A stretch of DNA of 64,000 nucleotides from Gracilaria gracilis (lineage: Eukaryota > Rhodophyta > Florideophyceae > Gracilariales > Gracilariaceae): assembly GCA_030374805.1 (NCBI GenBank), contig JARGSG010000006.1, positions 558,001 to 622,000 of the forward strand. Direction: 5' to 3'. The position numbers and the translations under genes are program-made. Shown one piece after another: positions 12,133-20,637 of the stretch (position 1 is its first letter; every line of letters begins with the position of its first letter). The notes beneath the pieces are model-generated. The model was not told the origin of the DNA. It made no database searches and was given only the letters and a program-made list of their open reading frames with translations.

Positions 12133-12982
12133 TGTAGGGCAAAGCCGGGAACGGAAGAAAAGAACACAAACCGCGCCAGCGGCTACGCCACCAAGGTGTT
12201 CAGCCTTGCTCCCTATTGGAGCAGAACAGTGCAGAACCCTCCGATGAGGCCGACACGTGCCGGGCGTAACTCCAGGCAGCTTCTTCCTGACTTACAGACG
12301 GAGGTTGGGGGTGGCAATCGGGGTGCCAACAGGATGGATTCCACTGGGTGTGGCGTATCCCGTAGCAAAAGGGACGAGATAGAAGGTAGCAAAATGAGCC
12401 GCACTGCGGAGCACAGACTCGTGAGAGCTGGGAATAATCCCGAGACAAAAAAGGGGCAAACCTGTACAACAGGGCGAAGTGTAACGAAGCCGTAAGACGG
12501 GAAAACAGAAAGAGTGTATGGAAGAATGATAAATAAGAGGCCGTAACGACGGATCGGTGCTTCTCGGTGACGGAGGTGGATAACTTGTCCAGATAAGCGG
12601 CGGTATTCCCCGGAAATGGGGCAAAAGACCGTGCGCAAGCGGAACTCAATCTAGAGCCAAGGCCTCGTTGAGGTTTACTTCCCGTACAGTGGCGGCAAGT
12701 GCCGCCACTTATATACGGCTGACAAATATCACTAAAATGTCTAAGTACCCGGCACGCCGGCCAACACTACCCACGTGTACCTCCGTGGCACACTTGCAAC
12801 GGCGCATCCGGTAATCGAGCGCGGGCACACACGTGTCGCGCCAATCCTACCCTTCATAGGCGGATCCCTAATCCGGGCCAAATAGGCAAATAGACTTCAT
12901 AATAGTAGGAAGTTCAGTTGAAAATAACAACGGATATATGAGTGGCACCCCCTCAGTCCCTGCCAAGGGCAATTGCTCTACA
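12133..12982 (-). repeat. Gypsy-2 3' LTR
   Basis: This 850-bp repeat is almost identical to 22807-23657, starting TGTAGGGC and ending TCTACA. On the element's sense strand a TATATAAG box lies near 12710-12720, next to an inverted GGCGGCA/TGCCGCC pair, likely the U3 core promoter. An ATG at 12938 on the plus strand opens a frame that leaves the LTR. Confidence 0.95.
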
Positions 12983-13366
12983 TCTCCCCCTTCTCAGGCT
13001 GAAACTTCCGACTCGTTCGGCTTCTCACCTCCCATCATGGGCCTATATAATCCGGACTCCGGCGGTGAGCCTAACGACCACTCGGACTCCAACAACTTGG
13101 CCCTCGTACCATACTTGACACCTTCGACTCTCATCGACACAGCGATGCCTACCAATAACAACGACACCTCCGGTAATCCCGGCGCTCTCCCAGTCGGGAC
13201 TGCGCGAATGACCGCTGCCGGACCGCGGTTCCGGTCGGTATCCTTGCCTCAATCGTCGGGGGCTTCCGCTTCCGGCGCGGCGTCCGTTGCGACCGCAGTG
13301 ACTCCGGATCCAGCTCCCGTGTGGGATTGGTTCCATGCTAGCGTGCCGACAAATACGGGAGGATGA
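12938..13366 (+). CDS. Gypsy-2 opposite-strand ORF starting in the LTR
   Basis: A 142-codon ATG frame starts 45 bases inside the 3' LTR and crosses the polypurine tract. The product is low in complexity, rich in Ser, Pro, Thr, Gly and Ala, and ends near PVWDWFHASVP. Its composition matches the Ser/Pro-rich start of the opposite-strand ORF in Gypsy-1. No domain is recognised. Confidence 0.45.
   Translation: MSGTPSVPAKGNCSTSPPSQAETSDSFGFSPPIMGLYNPDSGGEPNDHSDSNNLALVPYLTPSTLIDTAMPTNNNDTSGNPGALPVGTARMTAAGPRFRSVSLPQSSGASASGAASVATAVTPDPAPVWDWFHASVPTNTGG
12983..12997 (-). other. Gypsy-2 polypurine tract
   Basis: On the minus strand this reads CTGAGAAGGGGGAGA, touching the inner edge of the 3' LTR. 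Closely similar tracts recur inside the element at 14917-14932, 16491-16509 and 19650-19667. Confidence 0.85.
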
Positions 13367-13465
13367 CCCAGTATTGGGAGTCTCCGCGTACGCGATCCTC
13401 ACCGCCATAGCGGCCTGTTTGCACAAGCCCCGTGGTTCAATGCCGAAGCCGTTCGGAATGAAGCG

Positions 13466-14401
13466 TTGATCAACTCCTGCGCCATTGACGGTAATCTCCC
13501 CGGAGGGCTTCCCGTCAGCGTCATCCGCTCATGGGACTGGCTCGCCCGTATCACGGTCCATCCAAATTGTCTCTGGTATACGAGAAGCGAGAGCCAGGCG
13601 TTCGCTCGCCGGGAGATTGCCCGCATTGGGTATGCGCGACATTTCCGGGCGCCGAACGAGCATCCGGTTCCGTCCCATTACGGGTTTGACGTGGCCTACT
13701 ACCGTACGTTCGGCGAGGTTGAGTACGGAGATCGACTGGCTGTTGCCTTCGACGAGATTGACCGCTATGCGGATGTCGTCCAGCCCCACCAGGATCTCAT
13801 CCTGTGGGCTCGTCCGATTCTTCGGGCCGAGTTCCGGTACCTCCGAAAGTCGTCGCAGCGCGAGTTCTTCGAAGGCCTCCGTCACGAGAGGAAGTGGCGA
13901 TCCCGCTTCGGGGTTCTGGTGCCGTACCAATGCTCGGAGGTTGAGCGAATCGCGGCGCGTTCCCGTCAAGGGCGATACGTTCCGCTGCCATTGTTCTGGT
14001 CTGCGGTCGAGGTCCCTCGAGGGTGCCATGTAGAGCTCCCCCCATGCCTGACATACGTCGGGTCGTACTACATGAAGAATCCGCCGCGCGGCCTTTTGAG
14101 CATCCTTGCCACCGAATGGACTGTCCGTGTCGCGGCTTTCCTCTTCTGGGAGGCGTATGATCATTACCGGCTTTGGTTTGTGCCGGAGATGATTCGCCGA
14201 TCCATTCGGAATTTGGACCCCACCGATGTGCTCGGATCCGTCCGCAACGCGCGGGAGGTGGTGTGCTTGGTGGAGGTCATCGACGGTGTCGAGTGGGACT
14301 CCGTGCCTGCTAGTCAGGTCTCCGAGGGTATCCGTCGGGTTACAGACCGGTCTCCCGGACGCGCCGTCAACGCCGGCGACTTTGTATACTTCGACCTATA
14401 G
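13466..14401 (+). CDS. Gypsy-2 extra ORF on the opposite strand
   Basis: An open frame of 311 codons, opposite to gag-pol, is rich in Arg, Trp and Tyr. Its second half carries the block shared with Gypsy-1: W-S-A-x-EVP, then PP-C-L-T-Y-x-GSY, a hydrophobic helix, then WFVPEMIRRSIR. The two versions are clearly related but much diverged, which suggests long selection on the protein rather than chance openness. Function and location in the cell are unknown; there is no signal peptide, and one weak hydrophobic stretch lies after GSY. Confidence 0.65.
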   Translation: MINSCAIDGNLPGGLPVSVIRSWDWLARITVHPNCLWYTRSESQAFARREIARIGYARHFRAPNEHPVPSHYGFDVAYYRTFGEVEYGDRLAVAFDEIDRYADVVQPHQDLILWARPILRAEFRYLRKSSQREFFEGLRHERKWRSRFGVLVPYQCSEVERIAARSRQGRYVPLPLFWSAVEVPRGCHVELPPCLTYVGSYYMKNPPRGLLSILATEWTVRVAAFLFWEAYDHYRLWFVPEMIRRSIRNLDPTDVLGSVRNAREVVCLVEVIDGVEWDSVPASQVSEGIRRVTDRSPGRAVNAGDFVYFDL

Positions 14402-14536
14402 GAATGGGAGATAGTCACAGCCGCCGAGGCGCGGGAGCGGCGTCAGATCGAGCGGAGCATCCCGGAGGGCCATCCTCGTGGGTTCGTCTTCGTCGACGAC
14501 GAGGAGGACGAGAACCTTGATGAGGCAGGGAGCCCT

Positions 14537-14833
14537 ATGGACCAGGGAGCGGACCAGCAGATCGACGTGATCGACGTAACCGGAGATGACGGCGGATCCG
14601 CTGATGCGGTAGTGCAGGGTACGCACAACTCGGTTGGCGCGTGGCAGGCCTCCGCTTCTGCGGGCGGGGCCGGTTCGAGTACTGACCCCCAGGCGATCGT
14701 CATCCGCAGTTTCCTTCGCGGCATGGGTGTGCCCGTGTCTGACACGGTGACCGACTTGGCGCAGCTGCAGGGCCTTGTGGCTCAGTGGTTCGCCCAAGGT
14801 CGTGGGTCCGGTTCCGGACCGTCCGGCGTGTGA
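14537..14833 (+). CDS. Gypsy-2 opposite-strand ORF, third piece
   Basis: A 98-codon ATG frame lies after the conserved block. Its first half is acidic and Gly/Ser-rich; its end (DPQAIVIRSFL ... LQGLVAQWF) resembles the last residues of the Gypsy-1 opposite-strand ORF (DSQAISGLMAW ... LTLLESILP). It is best read as part of the same opposite-strand coding region. Confidence 0.45.
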   Translation: MDQGADQQIDVIDVTGDDGGSADAVVQGTHNSVGAWQASASAGGAGSSTDPQAIVIRSFLRGMGVPVSDTVTDLAQLQGLVAQWFAQGRGSGSGPSGV

Positions 14834-15121
14834 ACGAACTCCATAGATACCAATATCTCTTCGCCCTATCATTAAATGTTTCCGGTTGCTACCGGCTTTT
14901 AGCAAATTCTCTTCATCCCTCCCCCTCCTCAGGGGGCAGCACCCCGCGAGGGGCGCCTGTTCCTTATCTAAGGGAGGTATTCCGCTTGAAGCGGCAAATT
15001 CCTGTTCTTCGACTTCCTCTTCTTAGGCTTCTTCTTCGTCTCCTTCTTCTATTCCACTGTATAGTGGCTTGTCCGCAGAAGCGGCAAATGTTCCGCGTGA
15101 GCGGCGTAGCTAGTGTGGGCG
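14834..15121. other. Gypsy-2 spacer between the opposed frames
   Basis: This short stretch separates the ends of the opposite-strand and pol frames. It carries a purine tract on the sense strand (14917-14932) like the one beside the LTR. No gene is seen. Confidence 0.5.
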
Positions 15122-16624
15122 CTAACCCACTTGGGCTTTGTCGAGCGAGCCCGGTGGCGGCGTGCCGGTCCTCCGGTGGTATTGAAGTACCTTCGAGCGA
15201 GGCAGGTGCTCGATAGGTTCCTGTGTGTCCTCCGAAGGGGGGTAGCCGTACCAACGGACTTGATATACCAGCTCTCCAGTAGAGTCTTGGCCGTGCCTCA
15301 CTATACGGTCCACTACGAACTCGCGTTCGTAGACACTCCGCTCTGGCGGCTTGACCAGTGATTCCTCATCCCTGGCGGTCGAACATTCTTCCGTTGAGTG
15401 GCGGATTGCTCCTCCACTTTCGTGGCTTATGCGGGCGATTGCCTTCGACTTCCGTCTCATCGGCAATGCATTCTGTATCCCAGGTCTCGGTTGCGCTCCC
15501 CAAGGGGGTTCTCGGAGAGTTACACTCTCTGGGGCGGGGTCTGAAGCCACTTGTTTGTGGAGCTGTTGCGGGGGCGCATCTGGGCGGACTGTGAGCTTCC
15601 GGTGTTCCAGCGAGATCGTCCCGATCGACGGGCGGCAATCCTCCGTACGGGGGTCTCGCGAGCGGTGCTCTGTCACGTGCGTTGCTGACGGTTCGCCGCC
15701 CACAGCGGTGCGTGTGGCTCCAACCGTCGTGGTGCCGTGGTGAGCCGTCTCAATTACGGAACTACCGTTTTTTGACGGCTCGTCACTCTCCGTGGCACGC
15801 GTGTGCCCACGGCGTGCACTGTCATGTGCATAGTCATCCTTCAAGGGAGGCGGTTTACCCACGGTGCGTGGCGCGTGTCGCGCCGTGCGCGCGTCCAACT
15901 TACTTGGCTTCTGTCCACCTAGAGTGGTGTCCACCTGTACTGGTATGGCCGCGTGCTCTGCCGTTCCGGCACCGTCATCGAATAAGTCGATTGCCCTTCC
16001 CAAGCTTGGGTCTGCTGTCACGGCACGGTCTCTCACAACCAATGTCTTTTCCGAGTGGTCGGTCTTCTCCGCTGACGGGGCAACATTCGTCTCGTCTTCA
16101 TTCCGCAGTGGTGGTGCGTCTCCGTGCGTGTTCCCGGACTTTGGGCTTTGAATAGCGCCGCTGCTGTTGCAGGCCTGCGCGTCCTCCGTCAGTGACGGTA
16201 TTGCGCCAGCGATACCTTCCACGTTGTGGCCCGGTGTCTCCGGATGCGCATCCCGTCTGGGCGTAACATTTCTACGCAGGCAGTCCGCTTGCAGCGGCGA
16301 AGACGAAGGCGGTAACTCTGCATTCCCTGGCATTGGGCCGTCAGCGGGGCGCTTACCGTCACACGTCCATTCGCTTCCCGTCCGCGACGGCAAGGCTTCA
16401 CTCACTCCGTCCCCGACGGTGCCTTGCGCGGTTGTACTATCCGTTTGCGACGGCGTAGACTGCGGAGCAGCAGTGTAACTAAAATGAGCGTCTCCCTCCC
16501 CCTCCTCAGCGGGAGCGGTGGGGCCCGGAGCGATAATCCCAGTAGTGGGCGCGACGCGTGTTTGCACATACGCGTCTTGCCCAACTTTGGGGGTATGTTC
16601 CGCTTCCATAGGAAGGTCGGCCAA
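15122..16624 (-). CDS. Gypsy-2 chromodomain-bearing pol extension
   Basis: A 500-codon frame lies downstream of integrase. Its first ~400 residues are hydrophilic and disordered-looking, rich in Thr, Ala, Pro, Asp and His. A chromodomain sits near residues 425-480: EREFVVDRIVRH, LVYQVRWYGY, then HLPRSKVLQY. The Gypsy-1 chromodomain has the same place. The long linker is unusual for chromoviruses, in which the chromodomain usually sits directly after the integrase core. Confidence 0.75.
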   Translation of the reverse strand: MADLPMEAEHTPKVGQDAYVQTRVAPTTGIIAPGPTAPAEEGEGDAHFSYTAAPQSTPSQTDSTTAQGTVGDGVSEALPSRTGSEWTCDGKRPADGPMPGNAELPPSSSPLQADCLRRNVTPRRDAHPETPGHNVEGIAGAIPSLTEDAQACNSSGAIQSPKSGNTHGDAPPLRNEDETNVAPSAEKTDHSEKTLVVRDRAVTADPSLGRAIDLFDDGAGTAEHAAIPVQVDTTLGGQKPSKLDARTARHAPRTVGKPPPLKDDYAHDSARRGHTRATESDEPSKNGSSVIETAHHGTTTVGATRTAVGGEPSATHVTEHRSRDPRTEDCRPSIGTISLEHRKLTVRPDAPPQQLHKQVASDPAPESVTLREPPWGAQPRPGIQNALPMRRKSKAIARISHESGGAIRHSTEECSTARDEESLVKPPERSVYEREFVVDRIVRHGQDSTGELVYQVRWYGYPPSEDTQEPIEHLPRSKVLQYHRRTGTPPPGSLDKAQVG

Positions 16625-17005
16625 GCCGCGCGTTGCGTGCGGTAGGATTGACAGGCCGGGTGGGTTAGTATCCGATGTTGTCGGTCCTTGATGACCTTTG
16701 TGTACGGGAGGTTCTGGCGATGGTGCCGGCGTAACGCGATCACGCGAGAGGCGTTCGTGCTCTCTCTTGATGTTAAGGACAACCGTACTATCGGTGACAG
16801 AGATGACCCTGTAGGGGCCGTCCGCGATCGGAGAAAGCTTGTGCCGTTTTTCTTTTTCCGGATTGTAGTATTCTTTCCGGAGAAAGACATAGCCACCTTC
16901 CTTTATCGGTGGGGCCTGCTTTCGCAGACGTGCGTCGAAATTCCGCTTGTAGGCGGCTTGTGCCTTAGCAATTTGCTGCCCAACTACGGGAGTAATTTGT
17001 TTCAG

Positions 17006-20000
17006 TCAGCGCTTCCAGGCGTCCCTGTATAGGCGGGGTGAAGGGAATTTATCCAGCGTAGGTTGGGGCTCGACAGCCACCGATGGTGGAACACGTGATA
17101 AGACCAGTTCGAACGGAGAGATCTGGGTAGTGCGATGTATCTGCGTGTTGTAGGCATAGGTCACCGCATCGGTGTAGAGATCCCATTCCGACGGGTGGTC
17201 GGCGACAAAGGTTCGCAGCGCATTCAGCATGGTACGATTGAAGCGCTCCACCTGGCCGTTACTTTGCGGATGGTAGGTCGTAGTAAACCAGTTCTTGATG
17301 TCCAGTATTCGACACACGTCCTGGAAGAACTTCGCAGAGAATTGCGACCCATTATCCGATAGTAAATCAATCGGCGGTCCGTAGACAAACACCCAGTGGG
17401 TTACGAACGCTTGCGCGACCGCACTGGCGGTGATCTTCGTCAGCGGAACTGTCCGCACGAGCTTCGAAAAGCGGTCGGTTATGACGAGTAGAAACCGATT
17501 ACCTCGGCGAGTCCGAATTAACTCACCGAGTATGTCAATCGCCACGAACTCAAGTGGGGCCCTTGCGGGGGAGAGTACCAACTGTTTGGAGTATTTCCGC
17601 AGTTTGACGCGGTTCTTTGCACAACCAGAGCATCCACGAGCAGTGGCGTACGCATCGAATGCCATAGCTGGCCAATAGAAGTCCTTCCTAAGGGTGTAGT
17701 ACAACTTCCTTCCACCAGGGTGGGCCGACAACTTCGCGTAATGCGACAAATGCAAGACTCGAGATTGAAGCGAGTGAGGTACCACAATCTGTGGTCGGTC
17801 AGTAACCGTTCGAACCAAGAATCCTTGGTCGTTCATGACAAAAGGCAGTTGAGCTCCACCGTTCAGACGGGCGCGCACCCTACTGCAGAACGGGTCTGTA
17901 TACTGTTCCCGGATCAGTTCTTCCGGTGTTATCGGCACGAATGCTCCCGGTACTGGCTCCGTATCTGAAACGGCTAAGACAGCGTCATAGACGTCCCATC
18001 CCTCCAAATCTTCGTCTTCGTCGTCCTCCATAAAGAAACAGGGTATTTCCAGATCATCGACTGGCTCAGCTTCGGCCGCAGTCGGTAAGCGGGAAAGTGC
18101 ATCAGCCTGAGTGTTCAGGATTCCCTTCTTGTACTGCACGTCGAAGTTGAACTCCGATAATCTTAGCCTCCACCGCATCAAGCAGCCAGAGGGCTCCGCA
18201 ATCGAGAGAAGCCATCGCAGAGCCGAATGGTCGGTATGAACGGTAAAATGTCCTCCCATGAGGTACGGTCGCAGCGTCTGGAGAGCCCAGACTACTGCTA
18301 AGCATTCTTTCTCGGGTACCGAGTAATTCCTTTCATGAACGTTAAGGCTTCGAGACCAAAAACCAATTGGAAGTCGTTCGCCACTCTCCGTGGTCTGAAA
18401 CAGGGCACAGCCGATCTGGAAATTGCTGGCATCCGTATCGATGGCATAGGGCAATCCGAGTTTCCGCAGGGAAAGAATTGGCGGCGAAGTTACTGCATCA
18501 ATGAGCGATGAGAATGCCGTTGCCTTACGGTCATCGAATGGTTCCAGTTTCACTGGCTGTCCCTCTCGCAAGAGTTCATTCAATGGAGATGCTATATCCG
18601 CGAAGTGCGGAATAAAACGGCGGTAGACATTGCAAAGGCCGAGGAAGGATCGGAGTTCCGTCTGAGTCCGTGGGTATTTGGTCTCCTTGAGGGACCGGAC
18701 ACGTACAGCGTCAATCGATAGCCGTCCCGGACGGATTATGTGGCCGAGATATTTCACGGTATCGGTAAAGAACTCGCACTTCTTCAACTTCAGTGTGATG
18801 CCTGCCTCTCGTAGGACTCGCATCACCTCCCGAACGTGGGTCACGTGCTCGTCCAGGTTACTGGAGAACACAATGATGTCATCCAGGTATACCAGGCACG
18901 TTTTCCACTTAAAGCGGGCAAGCAAAATGTCCACTGCTCTTTGGAAAGTGGCAGGGGCGTTCGTGAGCCCGAAGGGCATCCGGTTGAATCGGTATAGTCC
19001 TTGATGACATACAAACGCCGTTTTATCACGGCCCTCTGCCCTAACTGGGACTTGCCAATATCCCCAGTTCGCGTCGAGGGTCGTTAACACCTTTGCGCTT
19101 CCGAGCGAATCGATACATTCGTCCATCCTCGGGATGGGATACACCTCCTTGACGGTAGCCGCGTTAAGCTTGCGGTAATCGATACAAAAACGCCAAGACC
19201 CATCTGGTTTGGGAGCGAGCACCACGGGCGAGGCCCATGGCGACTGGGCCGGTTCAATGACTCCGGCGCGGAGCATCTTCTCGACTTGAGTCTTTTCTTC
19301 TTCCCGAGCTGTCGGTCCTGCCCTGAAGGGGTGTTGCGAGATTGGCCGAGTGTTCGGCATCAAATCTATCCGATGTTCGGTGATCCCAATTTTCCCAAGG
19401 GAACCGTCCCACATGGGGGTGAACTCACGTAGCATTTCCCGTAACTTCTCACGGTGAGACTCTGGGACATGGTTAAAGTCTAGAGACTCGAGCTCCTGTA
19501 CGGGGTCCTTCTTCTCAGATCCAGGTGATTCTGGCCTTCCTTCCGACAGTGTCGGCGTTGCTTCTTTCGACGAGTTCAACAATTCTTTACCCGACGAGTT
19601 CGGCGCAGCGTCTCCCGACGAAGTCTTTGGTACGGTTGTGTCAGCGCACTTCCCCTCTCCCTCCTCAGCTTCGAGAATTCCGAGAACCTCGGCGGTAGAG
19701 ACCTGTGTGGGTACAATAGCCACCGGGTGTGGTAACATGGAACCAATGACTTGGTTCTTTACCAACCTCTGTTGGGAGGAGCTGAAATTAGCAACCAATA
19801 CCCTGAAGGGCTTTTCTGACTCAACAAGTACAATCCCATTCGCGAGGGCCACGTTCTGCCTTTCGTAAAGGAGAGGCAATGGCTGAACGGTTTGCAGGCC
19901 GTGCTGTAGGGACGTGACCGTGACCCATGTCTGGGATTCCGGTGGAATGCAAATAGACCGAGCTACTCGGAGCTTCGTAGACGAACGGTGCGATTTCGCT

Positions 20001-20020
20001 GGCCGCTGGGCCACTGGCAA
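17006..20020 (-). CDS. Gypsy-2 pol (RT, RNase H, integrase)
   Basis: One open frame of 1004 codons is present. An acidic Ser/Pro linker comes first. Reverse transcriptase follows with FCIDYRKLN, PFGLTNAPATFQ and VYLDDIIVFS. RNase H has IDTDASNFQIG and TDHSALRW. Integrase has HYAKLSAHPGG ... CSGC, VAIDILGEL, LLSDNGSQF and HPQSNGQVERF. All Ty3/gypsy pol landmarks are visible in the expected order. Confidence 0.93.
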   Translation of the reverse strand: MPVAQRPAKSHRSSTKLRVARSICIPPESQTWVTVTSLQHGLQTVQPLPLLYERQNVALANGIVLVESEKPFRVLVANFSSSQQRLVKNQVIGSMLPHPVAIVPTQVSTAEVLGILEAEEGEGKCADTTVPKTSSGDAAPNSSGKELLNSSKEATPTLSEGRPESPGSEKKDPVQELESLDFNHVPESHREKLREMLREFTPMWDGSLGKIGITEHRIDLMPNTRPISQHPFRAGPTAREEEKTQVEKMLRAGVIEPAQSPWASPVVLAPKPDGSWRFCIDYRKLNAATVKEVYPIPRMDECIDSLGSAKVLTTLDANWGYWQVPVRAEGRDKTAFVCHQGLYRFNRMPFGLTNAPATFQRAVDILLARFKWKTCLVYLDDIIVFSSNLDEHVTHVREVMRVLREAGITLKLKKCEFFTDTVKYLGHIIRPGRLSIDAVRVRSLKETKYPRTQTELRSFLGLCNVYRRFIPHFADIASPLNELLREGQPVKLEPFDDRKATAFSSLIDAVTSPPILSLRKLGLPYAIDTDASNFQIGCALFQTTESGERLPIGFWSRSLNVHERNYSVPEKECLAVVWALQTLRPYLMGGHFTVHTDHSALRWLLSIAEPSGCLMRWRLRLSEFNFDVQYKKGILNTQADALSRLPTAAEAEPVDDLEIPCFFMEDDEDEDLEGWDVYDAVLAVSDTEPVPGAFVPITPEELIREQYTDPFCSRVRARLNGGAQLPFVMNDQGFLVRTVTDRPQIVVPHSLQSRVLHLSHYAKLSAHPGGRKLYYTLRKDFYWPAMAFDAYATARGCSGCAKNRVKLRKYSKQLVLSPARAPLEFVAIDILGELIRTRRGNRFLLVITDRFSKLVRTVPLTKITASAVAQAFVTHWVFVYGPPIDLLSDNGSQFSAKFFQDVCRILDIKNWFTTTYHPQSNGQVERFNRTMLNALRTFVADHPSEWDLYTDAVTYAYNTQIHRTTQISPFELVLSRVPPSVAVEPQPTLDKFPSPRLYRDAWKR

Positions 20021-20053
20021 TGGAACTTGCTTCTTGAAAGCCTTTCGTGAAGG

Positions 20054-20635
20054 TCACCGAACAATTGGCACTGTTGTGCCGTCCTCCAGCTCGACGGTCC
20101 TTCTCCGTGGTCGAATTGCTTCGACAAAACGGTCGCAGAAATCACATCCGAGTATGACCGGCGCAGCTAAACGCTTGCAGACTATGAAGTCCAAGCGGAC
20201 AACGCAACGGCCAAGCCTGACAATCAGGTCAATTACTCCCACGATTGAAAGGGGCCTATTGTTTGCATCCACTATCTCGGTCGGCGGGGCCGGCCGAATC
20301 TGAGACAATAACTGCGGCGGAATAAGCGATTGAACCAAAAAGTTTGGACCAGCACCCGTGTCGAGAACGGATAACTGCCAAACCATATAATGGTCGGATA
20401 TCCCGAGGTCGGCGAAAACTTTGTAGTTTCGTTTCGCCATGACCAGGACTCTATCCGGAGCGCGGAAATTGCGTGATCGTACCCACGGGCGACGGAGAAC
20501 ACCGAGATGTTCCGAGTCCACGTCTGTCGTGGCCATCTTCCTCGTATGGATCGTGACCGGGGAGCGAGGCTTTGCAACCTCCGGCGCAGTTGAGCTCGAC
20601 TGTGTTTGCGCCGCTCTTTCAAAGGAGGCTCCCAT
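20054..20635 (-). CDS. Gypsy-2 protease
   Basis: The retropepsin core is seen at LSVLDTGAGPNFLV, followed by a flap-like section and the VILGCDFCDRFV block. It sits between gag and pol in a frame that ends just before pol, as in many gypsy elements. Confidence 0.82.
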   Translation of the reverse strand: MGASFERAAQTQSSSTAPEVAKPRSPVTIHTRKMATTDVDSEHLGVLRRPWVRSRNFRAPDRVLVMAKRNYKVFADLGISDHYMVWQLSVLDTGAGPNFLVQSLIPPQLLSQIRPAPPTEIVDANNRPLSIVGVIDLIVRLGRCVVRLDFIVCKRLAAPVILGCDFCDRFVEAIRPRRRTVELEDGTTVPIVR

Positions 20636-20637
20636 GC

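Noticed and set aside
12196-12649. Several frames of 100-150 codons on both strands, repeated at 22787-23324
   Set aside because: They lie inside the Gypsy-2 LTRs and are open on both strands; this is LTR sequence, not genes.
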